64,000 nucleotides of DNA. Origin: Paenibacillus sp. FSL M7-0420. Lineage in GTDB: Bacteria > Bacillota > Bacilli > Paenibacillales > Paenibacillaceae. Both the position numbers and the translations under genes were made by a program. The stretch is taken from contig NZ_JBBOCJ010000001.1 in assembly GCF_038002345.1 (NCBI RefSeq), positions 7,006,001 through 7,070,000 on the forward strand, written 5' to 3'. Of the stretch, positions 1-7,501 are shown piece by piece (position 1 is the first letter of the stretch; each line of letters begins with the position of its first letter). The notes below the pieces were generated by a model that did not search any database, was not told the origin of the DNA, and saw only the letters and a list, made by a program, of their open reading frames with translations.

Positions 1-40
1 TGAAAGATACGGAAGAAACTCACGAACGGAGGCGGCTGCC

Positions 41-1144
41 ATGCCCGCAAAGCTAACAGACAAGGTCGCTGACCTGCCCTTGACGCCTGGCGTATATCTA
101 ATGAAGGACGGCCTGGGTCATGTGATTTATGTCGGTAAGGCGAAGCAGCTAAGGAAGCGGGTCCAGTCTTATTTTTATAATAATAAGGGACATTCGCCCA
201 AGGTGAAGCAGCTCGTTAAGCATATCCGCGATCTGGACTACCGGTTGACCGATACAGAGCTGGAGGCCTTCATGCTGGAATGCCAGCTGATCAAAGAGAT
301 CAAGCCGATGTATAACCGCAAAATGAAAAATCCGCTCGCCTACAGCTATATTTCCATCGTGGACAAAGCGCCTTACCGGCAGATTGAGATCGGCTATGAG
401 CCAAGTACAGAGGCGGGCGGCCTCGTCTACGGCCCTTATACCAGCCGGAGTACGGTGGAGAGAGCGGTGCTGGGCATCAAAGAATCGCAGCGCATTCTGT
501 GCAGCAGCCCCCATTCCCGCAGCTCCCGCTGCCTGAACCATTCGCTGGGCCTATGCATCGGCATGTGCGGAGGCGGGGAGGCAGCTGTGGCACAGTATGA
601 AGCCGTTATAGAAGAGATCATTTGCCTGCTGGAAGGCAGAGACAGCGTAATTGTAACCGGACTGGAAGCCCGGATGGAGGAAGCTGCGCTGCGGTTCGAC
701 TTCGAGACCGCTGCCAAGTTCCGCGATTATCTGGGGGCGGTTCACTCGCTGCTGCAGAAGGAGCAAGTGATCGAATTCACCGGAGCAAACAAGAATATTA
801 TCGTGCTGGAGCCGGTGGACGCGCAGTCCCATAAGCTGATCCTCATCAAGGGCAGCGTGATCCTCTACCGCACCCTGCTGGCAACGGAAGCCCTGAACGA
901 AGGGCTGCTCACCGGGAGGATCGCTGCATCCGCCCGTGAGGTCTTCCACAGCAGCAGCCAGACCGCCGCTACGGAAGAGATGAGCCGCCACAAGATCGAC
1001 GAGGCACAGATCATCTACAGCTACCTCAAGAACAGCTCCAGCCATTATCTTCTCGTCCCGCCGGAGTGGCTGGAGAATGAGGAGGTGACAGGGTTAGAGG
1101 AAGGGATAGCGGAACTGGTTCAGTCTTCTGTCTTGGGTACATAG
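41..1144 (+). CDS. Short UvrC-like GIY-YIG nuclease
   Basis: A 367-residue protein resembling the N-terminal two thirds of UvrC, the nuclease that incises DNA in nucleotide excision repair. The GIY-YIG fold is visible at residues 17-90 (GVY at 17-19, YVG at 30-32, Arg38/Arg40, and Glu80 at the catalytic Glu position). Four cysteines (154, 164, 172, 176) follow the spacing of the UvrC cysteine cluster that is reported to hold an Fe-S centre. A UVR-type helical segment lies at about 205-240 and would contact UvrB. The RNase H-like C-terminal nuclease and helix-hairpin-helix domains of full UvrC (about 600 residues) are absent, so at most one incision could be made, as in E. coli Cho. It stands alone. 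The ATG is preceded by ACGGAGG at 8-9 nt. Role in repair is inferred from domains. Confidence 0.85.
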   Translation: MPAKLTDKVADLPLTPGVYLMKDGLGHVIYVGKAKQLRKRVQSYFYNNKGHSPKVKQLVKHIRDLDYRLTDTELEAFMLECQLIKEIKPMYNRKMKNPLAYSYISIVDKAPYRQIEIGYEPSTEAGGLVYGPYTSRSTVERAVLGIKESQRILCSSPHSRSSRCLNHSLGLCIGMCGGGEAAVAQYEAVIEEIICLLEGRDSVIVTGLEARMEEAALRFDFETAAKFRDYLGAVHSLLQKEQVIEFTGANKNIIVLEPVDAQSHKLILIKGSVILYRTLLATEALNEGLLTGRIAASAREVFHSSSQTAATEEMSRHKIDEAQIIYSYLKNSSSHYLLVPPEWLENEEVTGLEEGIAELVQSSVLGT

Positions 1145-1165
1145 CAATTGACTCTGCATCCCCAC

Positions 1166-1495
1166 TTAATACACCGCCTGCGGCGCAAACCGCCCGGTGC
1201 CTTTTAACGTATAGTCATAGAATTCAAGAATTAGCCTGTTCATGGTCTCAATACAGTAATACTTATCGATATCCGCCTGCCCGCGCTGCAGCATATTCGC
1301 AAGGATGGGGGAGAACAGCGGCAGATCAGTCAAGCTCAAGTGCTTGGCTCCCTGATTTAGCAGCCTTTTCCACACCCGGGTTGAATGTCTGGACGGTCTC
1401 ACGCCTGTCTTCTTGCGGACCAGATCAACCGAGCCTTTCAGCGTAAAAATAAACAGCAATGCCGCCAGTATTCCCCAACTGAACCTCCAATCCAT
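1166..1495 (-). CDS. Small membrane-anchored hypothetical protein
   Basis: A 109-residue protein that I do not recognise. Residues 5-22 form one hydrophobic segment (WGILAALLFIFTL), suggesting an N-terminal membrane anchor, followed by a basic stretch (RKKTGVRPSRHSTRVWKR) and a mixed helical remainder. No Shine-Dalgarno sequence is evident ahead of the ATG, so the start, and even the reality of the gene, is less certain than for its neighbours. It converges on the UvrC-like gene with only about 20 bp between the two stop codons. Coding is supported mainly by length and by a sensible membrane-anchor layout. Confidence 0.5.
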   Translation of the reverse strand: MDWRFSWGILAALLFIFTLKGSVDLVRKKTGVRPSRHSTRVWKRLLNQGAKHLSLTDLPLFSPILANMLQRGQADIDKYYCIETMNRLILEFYDYTLKGTGRFAPQAVY

Positions 1496-1521
1496 AACGG
1501 GGGCAGTGTCAGTATAACGAA

Positions 1522-1574
1522 TACGATAAACAGGGTAATTCTAATTTAGGATTAGAATTACCCTGTTTATCGTA
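1522..1574. repeat. Perfect 24-bp inverted repeat
   Basis: Arms 1522-1545 and 1551-1574 are perfectly complementary over 24 bp around a 5-nt loop (TTAGG). The repeat is AT-rich, lies at the edge of the AT-rich island and is not followed by a clear T tract on either side. It may be a terminator, an operator or the end of a lost element. Confidence 0.75.
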
Positions 1575-1585
1575 GGTTTGAGCCT

Positions 1586-1624
1586 AACGTTGAGATGGAG
1601 CTTATCTCTATCTCAACGTTTTTT
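1586..1624. terminator. Rho-independent terminator hairpin
   Basis: Arms 1586-1600 and 1606-1620 pair over 15 bp (one G-T pair) with loop CTTAT, and the right arm runs straight into a T tract ending at 1624. On the plus strand it is a canonical terminator. On the minus strand it lies about 50 bp beyond the stop codon of the YvrJ gene and could also end that transcript. Confidence 0.7.
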
Positions 1625-1673
1625 GTTGGAAATTGCGATCAAGATGTGAAAGAGCTGGAGGCGCATCGAGTCA

Positions 1674-1871
1674 TCATGTGTCGTCCTCTCTCTTTGAGGG
1701 CTTTATTTTATCCGGAAGGGCCTGAATCGCTTGAACGAGCTGGGCGAGTGACTGATCCAAGTGATCCAGTCTCTCAACAATGGTTTGCAATACATAGTGA
1801 ATCAAGATGAAACATAGTGTGACCGGAAATCCGACGTTCGTAACCAAGGATATCAAATCAGTAGGAGACAT
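1674..1871 (-). CDS. yvrJ: YvrJ family small membrane protein
   Basis: A 65-residue protein with one membrane helix (LISLVTNVGFPVTLCFILIHYVLQ split over residues 6-29) followed by an amphipathic helix, the layout of the YvrJ family (Asn-Val-Gly-Phe-Pro signature is visible). The start chosen is the ATG at 1871, preceded by AAAGGAGGAGG at ideal distance; a longer reading frame upstream has no ribosome binding site. In B. subtilis yvrJ is cotranscribed with oxalate decarboxylase oxdC under the SigO/RsoA sigma factor. Here it is divergent from a SigO/RsoA-like pair, which supports the call; no oxdC is seen. Function of YvrJ itself is unknown. Confidence 0.75.
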   Translation of the reverse strand: MSPTDLISLVTNVGFPVTLCFILIHYVLQTIVERLDHLDQSLAQLVQAIQALPDKIKPSKREDDT

Positions 1872-1940
1872 CGAGAACCTCCTCCTTTCTACATAGTGTC
1901 TCTGGATTCTACAAATAGGGAAATTTTTGATATGGATATA

Positions 1941-1987
1941 CAACCAAATATGATAAGATATAGGAACACAAGTTCGTATTTTGGTTG
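1941..1987. promoter_or_regulatory. Shared divergent promoter or operator element
   Basis: The element CAACCAAATATG begins at 1941 on the plus strand and CAACCAAAATACG begins at 1987 on the minus strand, so near-identical elements face each other across a centre at about 1964 in the 180-bp gap between yvrJ and the SigO-like gene. Either these are the recognition elements of two overlapping divergent promoters used by the same sigma factor, or the arms of one operator. In B. subtilis both the sigO-rsoA operon and the yvrJ operon are SigO-dependent, which favours the first reading; this is inference. Confidence 0.5.
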
Positions 1988-2051
1988 TGAAACACCTCCT
2001 AAATTTTCCCTCTAAGTAGAAAGATATTTGTACCAAGGAGGTAGGTTGAGG

Positions 2052-2384
2052 ATGGAGCAGCAAATAATACAACGCTATCGCCGGGAAGTGTATCGGATTG
2101 GCTGGCGCTTGCAATATCGGAGCAAAAAAATCTATCGCAATGAGTGTGGCTTTTTGGATATCAACCCTATTCAGAAGGATGAAGCAGAGGACATAATTAA
2201 CCGGTTATCCATAGAGCAATTGTTGGACACGCTGCCGGCCAAAGGAAAGATGATCTTGCAAAAGCTGTACTTGCAAGAGTTGACAGAAGCCGAGGTCGCT
2301 GCGCAGCTGCACATGAGTCAACAGGGGGTTAACAAATGGAAACGAAGAATGATACAGCAGCTATCACAGACTGTGAATTTGTAG
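2052..2384 (+). CDS. sigO: Sigma region 4-like protein, SigO (YvrI) type
   Basis: A 110-residue protein whose second half (about 53-105) is a sigma-70 region 4 helix-turn-helix: LPAKGKMILQKLYLQELT leads into AEVAAQLHMSQQGVNKWKRR. No region 2 is present, so it cannot be a complete sigma factor. The next gene overlaps it and looks like region 2, which matches the split sigma factor SigO/RsoA of B. subtilis, where SigO recognises the -35 box and RsoA supplies the region 2 function. Start ATG 2052 has AAGGAGGT 9 nt upstream; the in-frame ATG at 2028 lacks a binding site. Divergent yvrJ strengthens the assignment. The identity is by architecture and context, not alignment. Confidence 0.65.
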   Translation: MEQQIIQRYRREVYRIGWRLQYRSKKIYRNECGFLDINPIQKDEAEDIINRLSIEQLLDTLPAKGKMILQKLYLQELTEAEVAAQLHMSQQGVNKWKRRMIQQLSQTVNL

Positions 2385-2557
2385 AGCTACTGCAGGCGGC
2401 CAAACAGCAGCAGCCCGAAGCCATACTAAAAATAATCGAATTGTTCCAGGAGGATATTGAAACCGTCAGTCAACGTATCCGCATCCCGCGAGAAGATGCA
2501 GTTTCTCATATTGTGACGGAGCTGTTGGCTTATATTCAAAGAAACAACATCTCATAA
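2336..2557 (+). CDS. rsoA: Sigma region 2-like partner, RsoA (YvrHa) type
   Basis: A 73-residue acidic helical protein. Its pattern (FVELLQAAKQQQPEAILKII, then REDAVSHIVTELL) resembles the start of sigma-70 region 2, where LL-x2-A-x7-A is followed by the ED-A helix. It overlaps the upstream SigO-like gene by 49 nt and has AGGGGG 7 nt before its ATG, implying coupled translation and a fixed stoichiometry. B. subtilis RsoA is about 79 residues, also overlaps its partner operonically and binds the beta-prime subunit. No separate DNA-binding domain is visible. An alternative is an unrelated small phage-type protein, which I consider less likely given the context. Confidence 0.6.
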   Translation: METKNDTAAITDCEFVELLQAAKQQQPEAILKIIELFQEDIETVSQRIRIPREDAVSHIVTELLAYIQRNNIS

Positions 2558-2560
2558 AGA

Positions 2561-2594
2561 AGCGGGCAACGCCTGATAAGTGGCGCTGCCCGCT
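2561..2594. terminator. Hairpin between converging genes
   Basis: Arms 2561-2573 and 2582-2594 pair over 13 positions with one mismatch (AGCGGGCA core). It sits between the stop codons of the RsoA-like gene and the minus-strand stalk protein and probably terminates both, though the following T tract is weak. Confidence 0.6.
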
Positions 2595-2611
2595 ATGTTT
2601 ATGGGAATGCT

Positions 2612-3529
2612 TTAGGACTTGTTTTCTTCCGGAATGTCGAAGAACTGATTCAGATTCATTTCCTTTGTCCCCAGGGTAGTGACCTCACCGTTAGTCTCAA
2701 CGAATCCATAATCCGATTGTCCGACATGCCCCTTGAAGTGGAAAAAGAAGACACGACTCGTGATTTTTGGAAGTACGCCATCCTGGTCGGTGATTTTTCG
2801 GGGCAAAAAGAACAGGCCACTTGAACCTGAATCTGATTTAAAGGTGGCTGTCCATTTTTCTTCGCTATGGTTCCCCGAAACTTCGTAGTATGAAATGCTA
2901 TTACCCCCAGTCAAGAAAAATTGATCTGCTCTTCCTTCCGGGAAATAATAATTTTGATTTCCTCCAACTTCACTAGGGATAAATTTCAAGGCCTTTAATG
3001 AACTCACCATTGGAAATTTCAGCGCTGCACTCCGAGCTTCAGCCAGGCTGGACGAAGCCAATTGTTCCTTCAGCTCTTCACCGGATTGTGCGACGAATAC
3101 CATTCGTTGTTTAGGATTCCACAGGACATATGCCCCCGTGGATTCTGCGATAAAGCGTAACGGTACAATCACACGCCCTTGTTTAAGGGTCGAGGCCGCT
3201 TCCAGCTTCACTTCTTTATTCCCGACCTTTGCTGTTTTTTGGCCCGCTACCAAGGTGGTGGTTGCCCCGTCCCGGGTAATGGTGACGGTCTTGGATGCGT
3301 TATTCCATTGTATCGAGCTGCCAGGTATTTTTTGGGCTAATTGCAAGGGCACCATAGTCGTACCACTAGTGATATAAGGGGCTACATCCGTATTTGCGTA
3401 AAGGCCGTTGATACTAATTTTGATTGCTGTAGAAGCTGCGGAAGCCGTTCCTGCAGATATGGCGCTTCCCGCGATCAGCAGGGACGCAGCGAGACACCCA
3501 ACAAATGATCTTTTTAACATTTTTTTCAC
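2612..3529 (-). CDS. Secreted stalk-domain (copper amine oxidase N-like) protein
   Basis: A 305-residue exported protein. A signal peptide covers about residues 1-31 (basic MKKMLKR, hydrophobic core, ASAAS cleavage region). Residues about 35-145 hold the copper amine oxidase N-like stalk domain, with its marks NNASKTVTITRDG and VIVPLRFIAESTGAYVLWN. The C-terminal 150 residues match no family I know. The start is the GTG at 3529, with AAGGAGG 10 nt before it. A paralogue of the same size and layout lies at 38491-39417, including the shared stretch of YYFP followed by a beta-rich region. The stalk domain in Firmicutes is usually a surface-associated structural module, not a copper enzyme. Confidence 0.75.
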   Translation of the reverse strand: MKKMLKRSFVGCLAASLLIAGSAISAGTASAASTAIKISINGLYANTDVAPYITSGTTMVPLQLAQKIPGSSIQWNNASKTVTITRDGATTTLVAGQKTAKVGNKEVKLEAASTLKQGRVIVPLRFIAESTGAYVLWNPKQRMVFVAQSGEELKEQLASSSLAEARSAALKFPMVSSLKALKFIPSEVGGNQNYYFPEGRADQFFLTGGNSISYYEVSGNHSEEKWTATFKSDSGSSGLFFLPRKITDQDGVLPKITSRVFFFHFKGHVGQSDYGFVETNGEVTTLGTKEMNLNQFFDIPEENKS

Positions 3530-3601
3530 GTTATCACATCCTCCTTGTTCCATTTATTGTATTCACTCCCTGTAATGTAGACGCAAATATATCCAAAATG
3601 T

Positions 3602-3655
3602 TACTAAAAACAAAGAAGAAACTTCTTAAAAGAAGTTTCTTCTTTGTTTTTAGTA
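3602..3655. terminator. Perfect 26-bp inverted repeat terminator
   Basis: Arms 3602-3627 and 3630-3655 are complementary over all 26 positions with a 2-nt centre. The minus strand reads into a T-rich arm, suiting termination of the gene ending at 3668; it also separates that gene from the stalk-protein gene. Confidence 0.75.
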
Positions 3656-3667
3656 TGACTGCTCCGG

Positions 3668-4294
3668 TTAGGCAGGGTCAAGCTTGGTGATAAGCGGAGC
3701 GAAGTTATAGATGGTGAATTTGGCGGCGCTATTGGGGTCAGCAGGATTTTCCTCTGTGCTGACTACTACGCGGTTAGTGGTAGATAGATTGTCCGTCCAT
3801 GTATTGTAAATCGCTCCTGCGACATCCATCCGCAGCTGGGTTTGTGAAAAGCTGGCTTGGCTGTACGAGCTGCCGCCCTGATCCTCAACACCGTGAATCA
3901 TTTTGACTTTGTTGTAGGTGCCCAGCAGGTTTTGGGTAAGTCCAACGTTAACGTTATCCGTCCAAGGCAGGGCAGAACCGTTTACATACAAAGTTGCCCG
4001 ATTCGTCGCGTAGTTGTATACCAGCTTCAAATCTACGGTTTGACCTTTGCCCAGACTGGCTACCGGGTTGGATTGAAAATACGTCGAGTTGTTATTGTAG
4101 GACGAACCAAGGAAAACTTTGAATCCTGCGGAGGAATACGATATGCCGGCTTCAATAGCCGCATCTCCAATGCCCAGGTACCAATCGACATACCCATTGA
4201 CCAAGTTGATGGTCGTAGGCAAAATGAGTTTGGTTGTCACTCCTGTATAAGAGGCTGATTTTGTAAGTGTTCTTACTGCACCATGTCTAAGCAT
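3668..4294 (-). CDS. Unrecognised beta-rich protein, possibly LamG-like
   Basis: A 208-residue protein with no signal peptide or membrane segment and a composition rich in Asn, Ser, Thr and Tyr. Alternating short strands (YVDWYLGIGDAAIEAGISY, then FKVFLGSSYNN, then VDLKLVYNYATNRATLYVNG) suggest a concanavalin A/LamG-like beta sandwich, in which the last stretch would be the typical strand before the ligand face. I cannot name a family. The start ATG 4294 is preceded by AAGGAGAG; a longer frame upstream has no binding site. It is a single-gene unit bounded downstream by the 26-bp hairpin. Lower GC and the AT-rich flanks suggest the 1.5-4.6 kb stretch may be acquired. Confidence 0.6.
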   Translation of the reverse strand: MLRHGAVRTLTKSASYTGVTTKLILPTTINLVNGYVDWYLGIGDAAIEAGISYSSAGFKVFLGSSYNNNSTYFQSNPVASLGKGQTVDLKLVYNYATNRATLYVNGSALPWTDNVNVGLTQNLLGTYNKVKMIHGVEDQGGSSYSQASFSQTQLRMDVAGAIYNTWTDNLSTTNRVVVSTEENPADPNSAAKFTIYNFAPLITKLDPA

Positions 4295-4632
4295 AATTTT
4301 TCTCTCCTTATTTGTATGAGTTGAGTAGCTTGGAAGCTGGCGCGCCGTTTTGCTTCTCATCTATAAGGGAGAATTTTGAGAGGAATCTACTACCTTTTTT
4401 CTTTTTTTGTGGTTAAACAACAAATAATTCAGAAGAGCAATACCAAATAGGATCATCATATTCTCATAATATAAATGGCCGTATCTTACCAGCCACTTGG
4501 TTCCATATGATTTAGGCGAAGTTACGGTTACATTAACGCGGATTAATTTTAAACGATGCTCAGGAGCATGTATTTATCATCAGAAAAAAAGCCATCCGCC
4601 AGATACTCCGGTACGGACAGCCTTGTGTACGC
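4295..4632. other. Gap with no recognised gene
   Basis: This 338-bp AT-rich stretch holds the ribosome binding site and presumably the promoter of the minus-strand gene starting at 4294, plus the end of the siderophore operon. I see no open frame with a binding site, no structured RNA and no strong terminator. Confidence 0.5.
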
Positions 4633-5433
4633 TTAGTTGTTATGATACCGCCCTCTAGGCACGACCAGCGGGGAACCGGAGACCGGGTCAGGAATGACTG
4701 TGCTATCCAGTCCGAAGATCTCTTTAACCCGCAGGCTTGTGATGACCTCTGCGGGCGAGCCCTCGGCAACCAGCCGACCGGAATGCAGCGCAAAGATATG
4801 GTCGGCATACCGGGCGGACAGGTTGATATCATGCAGGACCATCACAATGGTGGTTCCGTGCTTGCGGTTCAGATCGGTGAGCAGGTCCAGAATCTCCACC
4901 TGGTAGGTGATATCCAGGAAGGTGGTCGGCTCATCCAGGAACAGGATATCGGTCTGCTGGGCCAGGGCCATCGCAATCCAGACCCGCTGCTGCTGGCCGC
5001 CTGAGAGCTCATCGATATTACGGTTAGCGAACTCTGTGATATTCATAATCTCCATCGCTTCGGCCACGGCTTCGTAATCCTTCCGGGACCAGCCCCCAAG
5101 CAAGGACTGGTGCGGGAATCTGCCGCGTCCCACCAGATCGGCAACCGATATTCCTTCCGGCACAATCGGGGATTGCGGCAGCAGCCCGATGACCCGGGCC
5201 AGCGCTTTGGCCGGAATCTGCGAGATCGGCTTGCCGTCCAGCGTCACCTGGCCTGCGGTATGCTTGATCAGCCTGGCCATGGTTTTGAGCAGGGTGGATT
5301 TCCCGCAGCCGTTCGCGCCGATAATGACGCTGATCTGATGATCCGGGATCACCAGGTCTATCCCATGAATAATCGTCTTATTCTCATAGCCCGCTATCAA
5401 CTGCTCAGCTCCAAACACATGTGCCTTGTTCAT
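4633..5433 (-). CDS. Siderophore ABC transporter ATPase (FecE/FhuC family)
   Basis: The cytoplasmic ATPase of an iron-siderophore importer, 266 residues. Walker A is GANGCGKST at 39-47, the ABC signature LSGGQ at 143-147, Walker B ILFLDEP at 163-169, and the switch His is in VLHDINLS. The aromatic/Arg-rich FPHQSLLGGWS stretch is typical of FecE/FhuC/YusV proteins. It is the last gene of a four-gene operon: its ATG overlaps the last base of the upstream permease stop codon, and AAAGGGAG lies before it. Size fits the family. The substrate (which siderophore) cannot be read from sequence. Confidence 0.95.
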   Translation of the reverse strand: MNKAHVFGAEQLIAGYENKTIIHGIDLVIPDHQISVIIGANGCGKSTLLKTMARLIKHTAGQVTLDGKPISQIPAKALARVIGLLPQSPIVPEGISVADLVGRGRFPHQSLLGGWSRKDYEAVAEAMEIMNITEFANRNIDELSGGQQQRVWIAMALAQQTDILFLDEPTTFLDITYQVEILDLLTDLNRKHGTTIVMVLHDINLSARYADHIFALHSGRLVAEGSPAEVITSLRVKEIFGLDSTVIPDPVSGSPLVVPRGRYHNN

Positions 5434-6464
5434 TATAATTCTCCCTTTCGATTCATGCGGATTAACAGGAAGATCAGGTAAGGCGCTCCGAGTAATCCGG
5501 TAATGATGCCTACAGGGAATCTGTACTCAAAAGCAAATTGTCCAATCAGATCAGACGCCAGGACCAGATTCACACCGACCAGACCTGCGGGTATGATGCT
5601 GGAGGCACCTGTACCTACCAGTCTTTTGGCAATCGGCCCTGACAGGAAGGAGACAAACGCAATAGGTCCAGTAGTAGCCGTAGCAATCGCCACCATGAAG
5701 ACAGAGCTGACAATCAGTGCAATTCGGGTCCGGTCTGTGCGGACTCCAAGCGAGGTAGCCGACTGCTCCCCCAGCTCCAGAATACTCAGATGCTTGCCCA
5801 GCAGGATGATGATAGGCGAACAGATCAGCACGATGATCACCAGCGGCGGAAGCTCGCGCATCTGTGAGCCGTTGAGACTGCCGGTCAGCCAGCGGACCGC
5901 TGAAGGGATGTCCTTCTCGGAGCCGATCAGCAGCAGGTAGGAGATCACGGCATCCAGCATCGCCTGAAGACCAATCCCGATCAGAATTAACCGCCCGATG
6001 GAGAAGGTTCTTCCCCTGGAGAGCACATAGATCAGCAGCACGGTGGCAAGGCCAGCGATTACCGAAGCAACAGAGACTACAGCTCCGCTGGCTTGAAGGA
6101 TCACGATGCAGTATACCGCTGCCGCACTAGATCCTGAGGTAATGCCAATCACATTCGGGTTCGCCAGCGGATTGCGCAGCATCGTCTGGAAGGTGTACCC
6201 GGCAATCCCGAAGGCGAATCCGGCAAAAAGACCCGCCAGCATCCTCGGCAGCCGGATCACATTCACGGCGAAGGAGACGCCCTTCAGCTCTTCCCCGGAG
6301 AGTGCGCGCAGCACATCGGCAATCGGATAGACGGTATTGCCGAGCAGCAGCATGGCGCAGCAGAGCCCTACGGCAAGTACTGCAAGCAGGCTGGTAACAA
6401 TCAGGCCGCGGCGGTGTCGCTGACGTCTGCCCGCCATAATAAATTCAATCGTTTCATTTCTCAT
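5433..6464 (-). CDS. Siderophore ABC permease (FecCD family), second subunit
   Basis: A 343-residue integral membrane protein with about nine to ten hydrophobic segments, typical of FecCD permeases. The family marks RLPRMLAGLFAGFAFGIAG and LRNPLANPNVIGITSGS are near residues 70-110, and GPIAFVSFLSGPIAKRL, the segment contacting the ATPase, is near 265-285. It pairs with the permease encoded just upstream to form the heterodimeric channel. Its ATG overlaps the preceding stop codon (ATGA), so translation is coupled. Length is normal. Confidence 0.95.
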   Translation of the reverse strand: MRNETIEFIMAGRRQRHRRGLIVTSLLAVLAVGLCCAMLLLGNTVYPIADVLRALSGEELKGVSFAVNVIRLPRMLAGLFAGFAFGIAGYTFQTMLRNPLANPNVIGITSGSSAAAVYCIVILQASGAVVSVASVIAGLATVLLIYVLSRGRTFSIGRLILIGIGLQAMLDAVISYLLLIGSEKDIPSAVRWLTGSLNGSQMRELPPLVIIVLICSPIIILLGKHLSILELGEQSATSLGVRTDRTRIALIVSSVFMVAIATATTGPIAFVSFLSGPIAKRLVGTGASSIIPAGLVGVNLVLASDLIGQFAFEYRFPVGIITGLLGAPYLIFLLIRMNRKGEL

Positions 6465-7501
6465 AAGGATCGCACTTTCGACTTCATCGCTAATAGAATC
6501 AGGATCGGTGCCCCTACGAAGGCTGTAACTACACCGACTTCAAGCTCTCCGGGGCTGCCGATCAGCCGCCCGCCTACATCGGAGATTGTCAGAATAATCG
6601 CCCCGGTGACCGCTGACATCGGGATCACGAACCGCAGGTCCGAACCGAGGATCAGACGGATCACATGAGTGGACAAAAGGCCGATGAACCCGATAGGCCC
6701 GGCCAGGGCCGTCACAGCTCCGCATAACAATACCCCTGCCAGCGCGGCGATAAGCCGCAGTGTCCCTGTGCGGACCCCGAGGCCTGTCGCCACATCATCG
6801 CCCAGGGCCAGCGCATTCAGGGCCGGAGCTGTAAGGAAGGCAATCAGCATGCCGATCATCAGGAACGGAATGAAGGTTGTAATGCCGCTCCAGGTCCCCG
6901 CACCCACGCTGCCCACCTGCCAGAACCGGAACTGGTCCATGACGTAAGCGCGCGGAATCATGATGGCAGTGACCAGAGAGGACAGAGCTGCGCTGATCGC
7001 AGCACCCGCCAGAACGAGCTTAATGGGCGTGGCTCCGCCACGCCCCATCGAGCCGATTCCGAATACGAAGACCGCTGTAATTGCAGCTCCGGCTAAGGCT
7101 AACCATATATATTGGCCCGCAGTGCTTATGTTCAGGAAAGCAATTCCGCAGACCACGAACAAGGAGGCTCCCGTGTTCACCCCAAGGATGCTGGGATCGG
7201 CAATCGGGTTGCGGGTCACCGCCTGCATTAAGGCTCCCGATACACCTAGCGCCCCGCCGCACATCAGGCTGAACACCGTCCGGGAGATCCGCTTGCGCAC
7301 CACATTTGCCCCATAGCTGTCCACCTCTGGACGGAAAAGCCCGTCAATCAGCTCATTCCAGCCTACATGACGGGCTCCCAGTACAAGTGACGCAATGATG
7401 CACAGGACCAGCAGGACCATGCAGCTCATCAGCACCAGGATGAAATTCTTCGGCATATGCAATTTTAGCTTATTGTTGTCCGAGACCGGTGAACTCATCA
7501 T
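6461..7501 (-). CDS. Siderophore ABC permease (FecCD family), first subunit
   Basis: A 346-residue FecCD-type permease with about nine membrane segments. Family marks are present: GALMQAVTRNPIADPSILG near residues 85-105 and ALAGPIGFIGLLSTHVIRL near 265-285. It begins 4 nt inside the end of the binding-protein gene (ATGA overlap) and ends 4 nt inside the next permease, so the whole operon is translationally coupled. With the second permease it forms the transmembrane path for ferric siderophore. Confidence 0.95.
   Translation of the reverse strand: MMSSPVSDNNKLKLHMPKNFILVLMSCMVLLVLCIIASLVLGARHVGWNELIDGLFRPEVDSYGANVVRKRISRTVFSLMCGGALGVSGALMQAVTRNPIADPSILGVNTGASLFVVCGIAFLNISTAGQYIWLALAGAAITAVFVFGIGSMGRGGATPIKLVLAGAAISAALSSLVTAIMIPRAYVMDQFRFWQVGSVGAGTWSGITTFIPFLMIGMLIAFLTAPALNALALGDDVATGLGVRTGTLRLIAALAGVLLCGAVTALAGPIGFIGLLSTHVIRLILGSDLRFVIPMSAVTGAIILTISDVGGRLIGSPGELEVGVVTAFVGAPILILLAMKSKVRSL

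Noticed and set aside
1166..1495. Membrane protein gene called as certain
   Set aside because: Kept only at medium confidence because no ribosome binding site is visible; not rejected as a feature but not used for inference.
1674..2557. Prophage remnant (YvrJ resembling a holin, small regulators)
   Set aside because: No phage structural, lysis or integration genes; the SigO/RsoA/YvrJ explanation covers all three genes.
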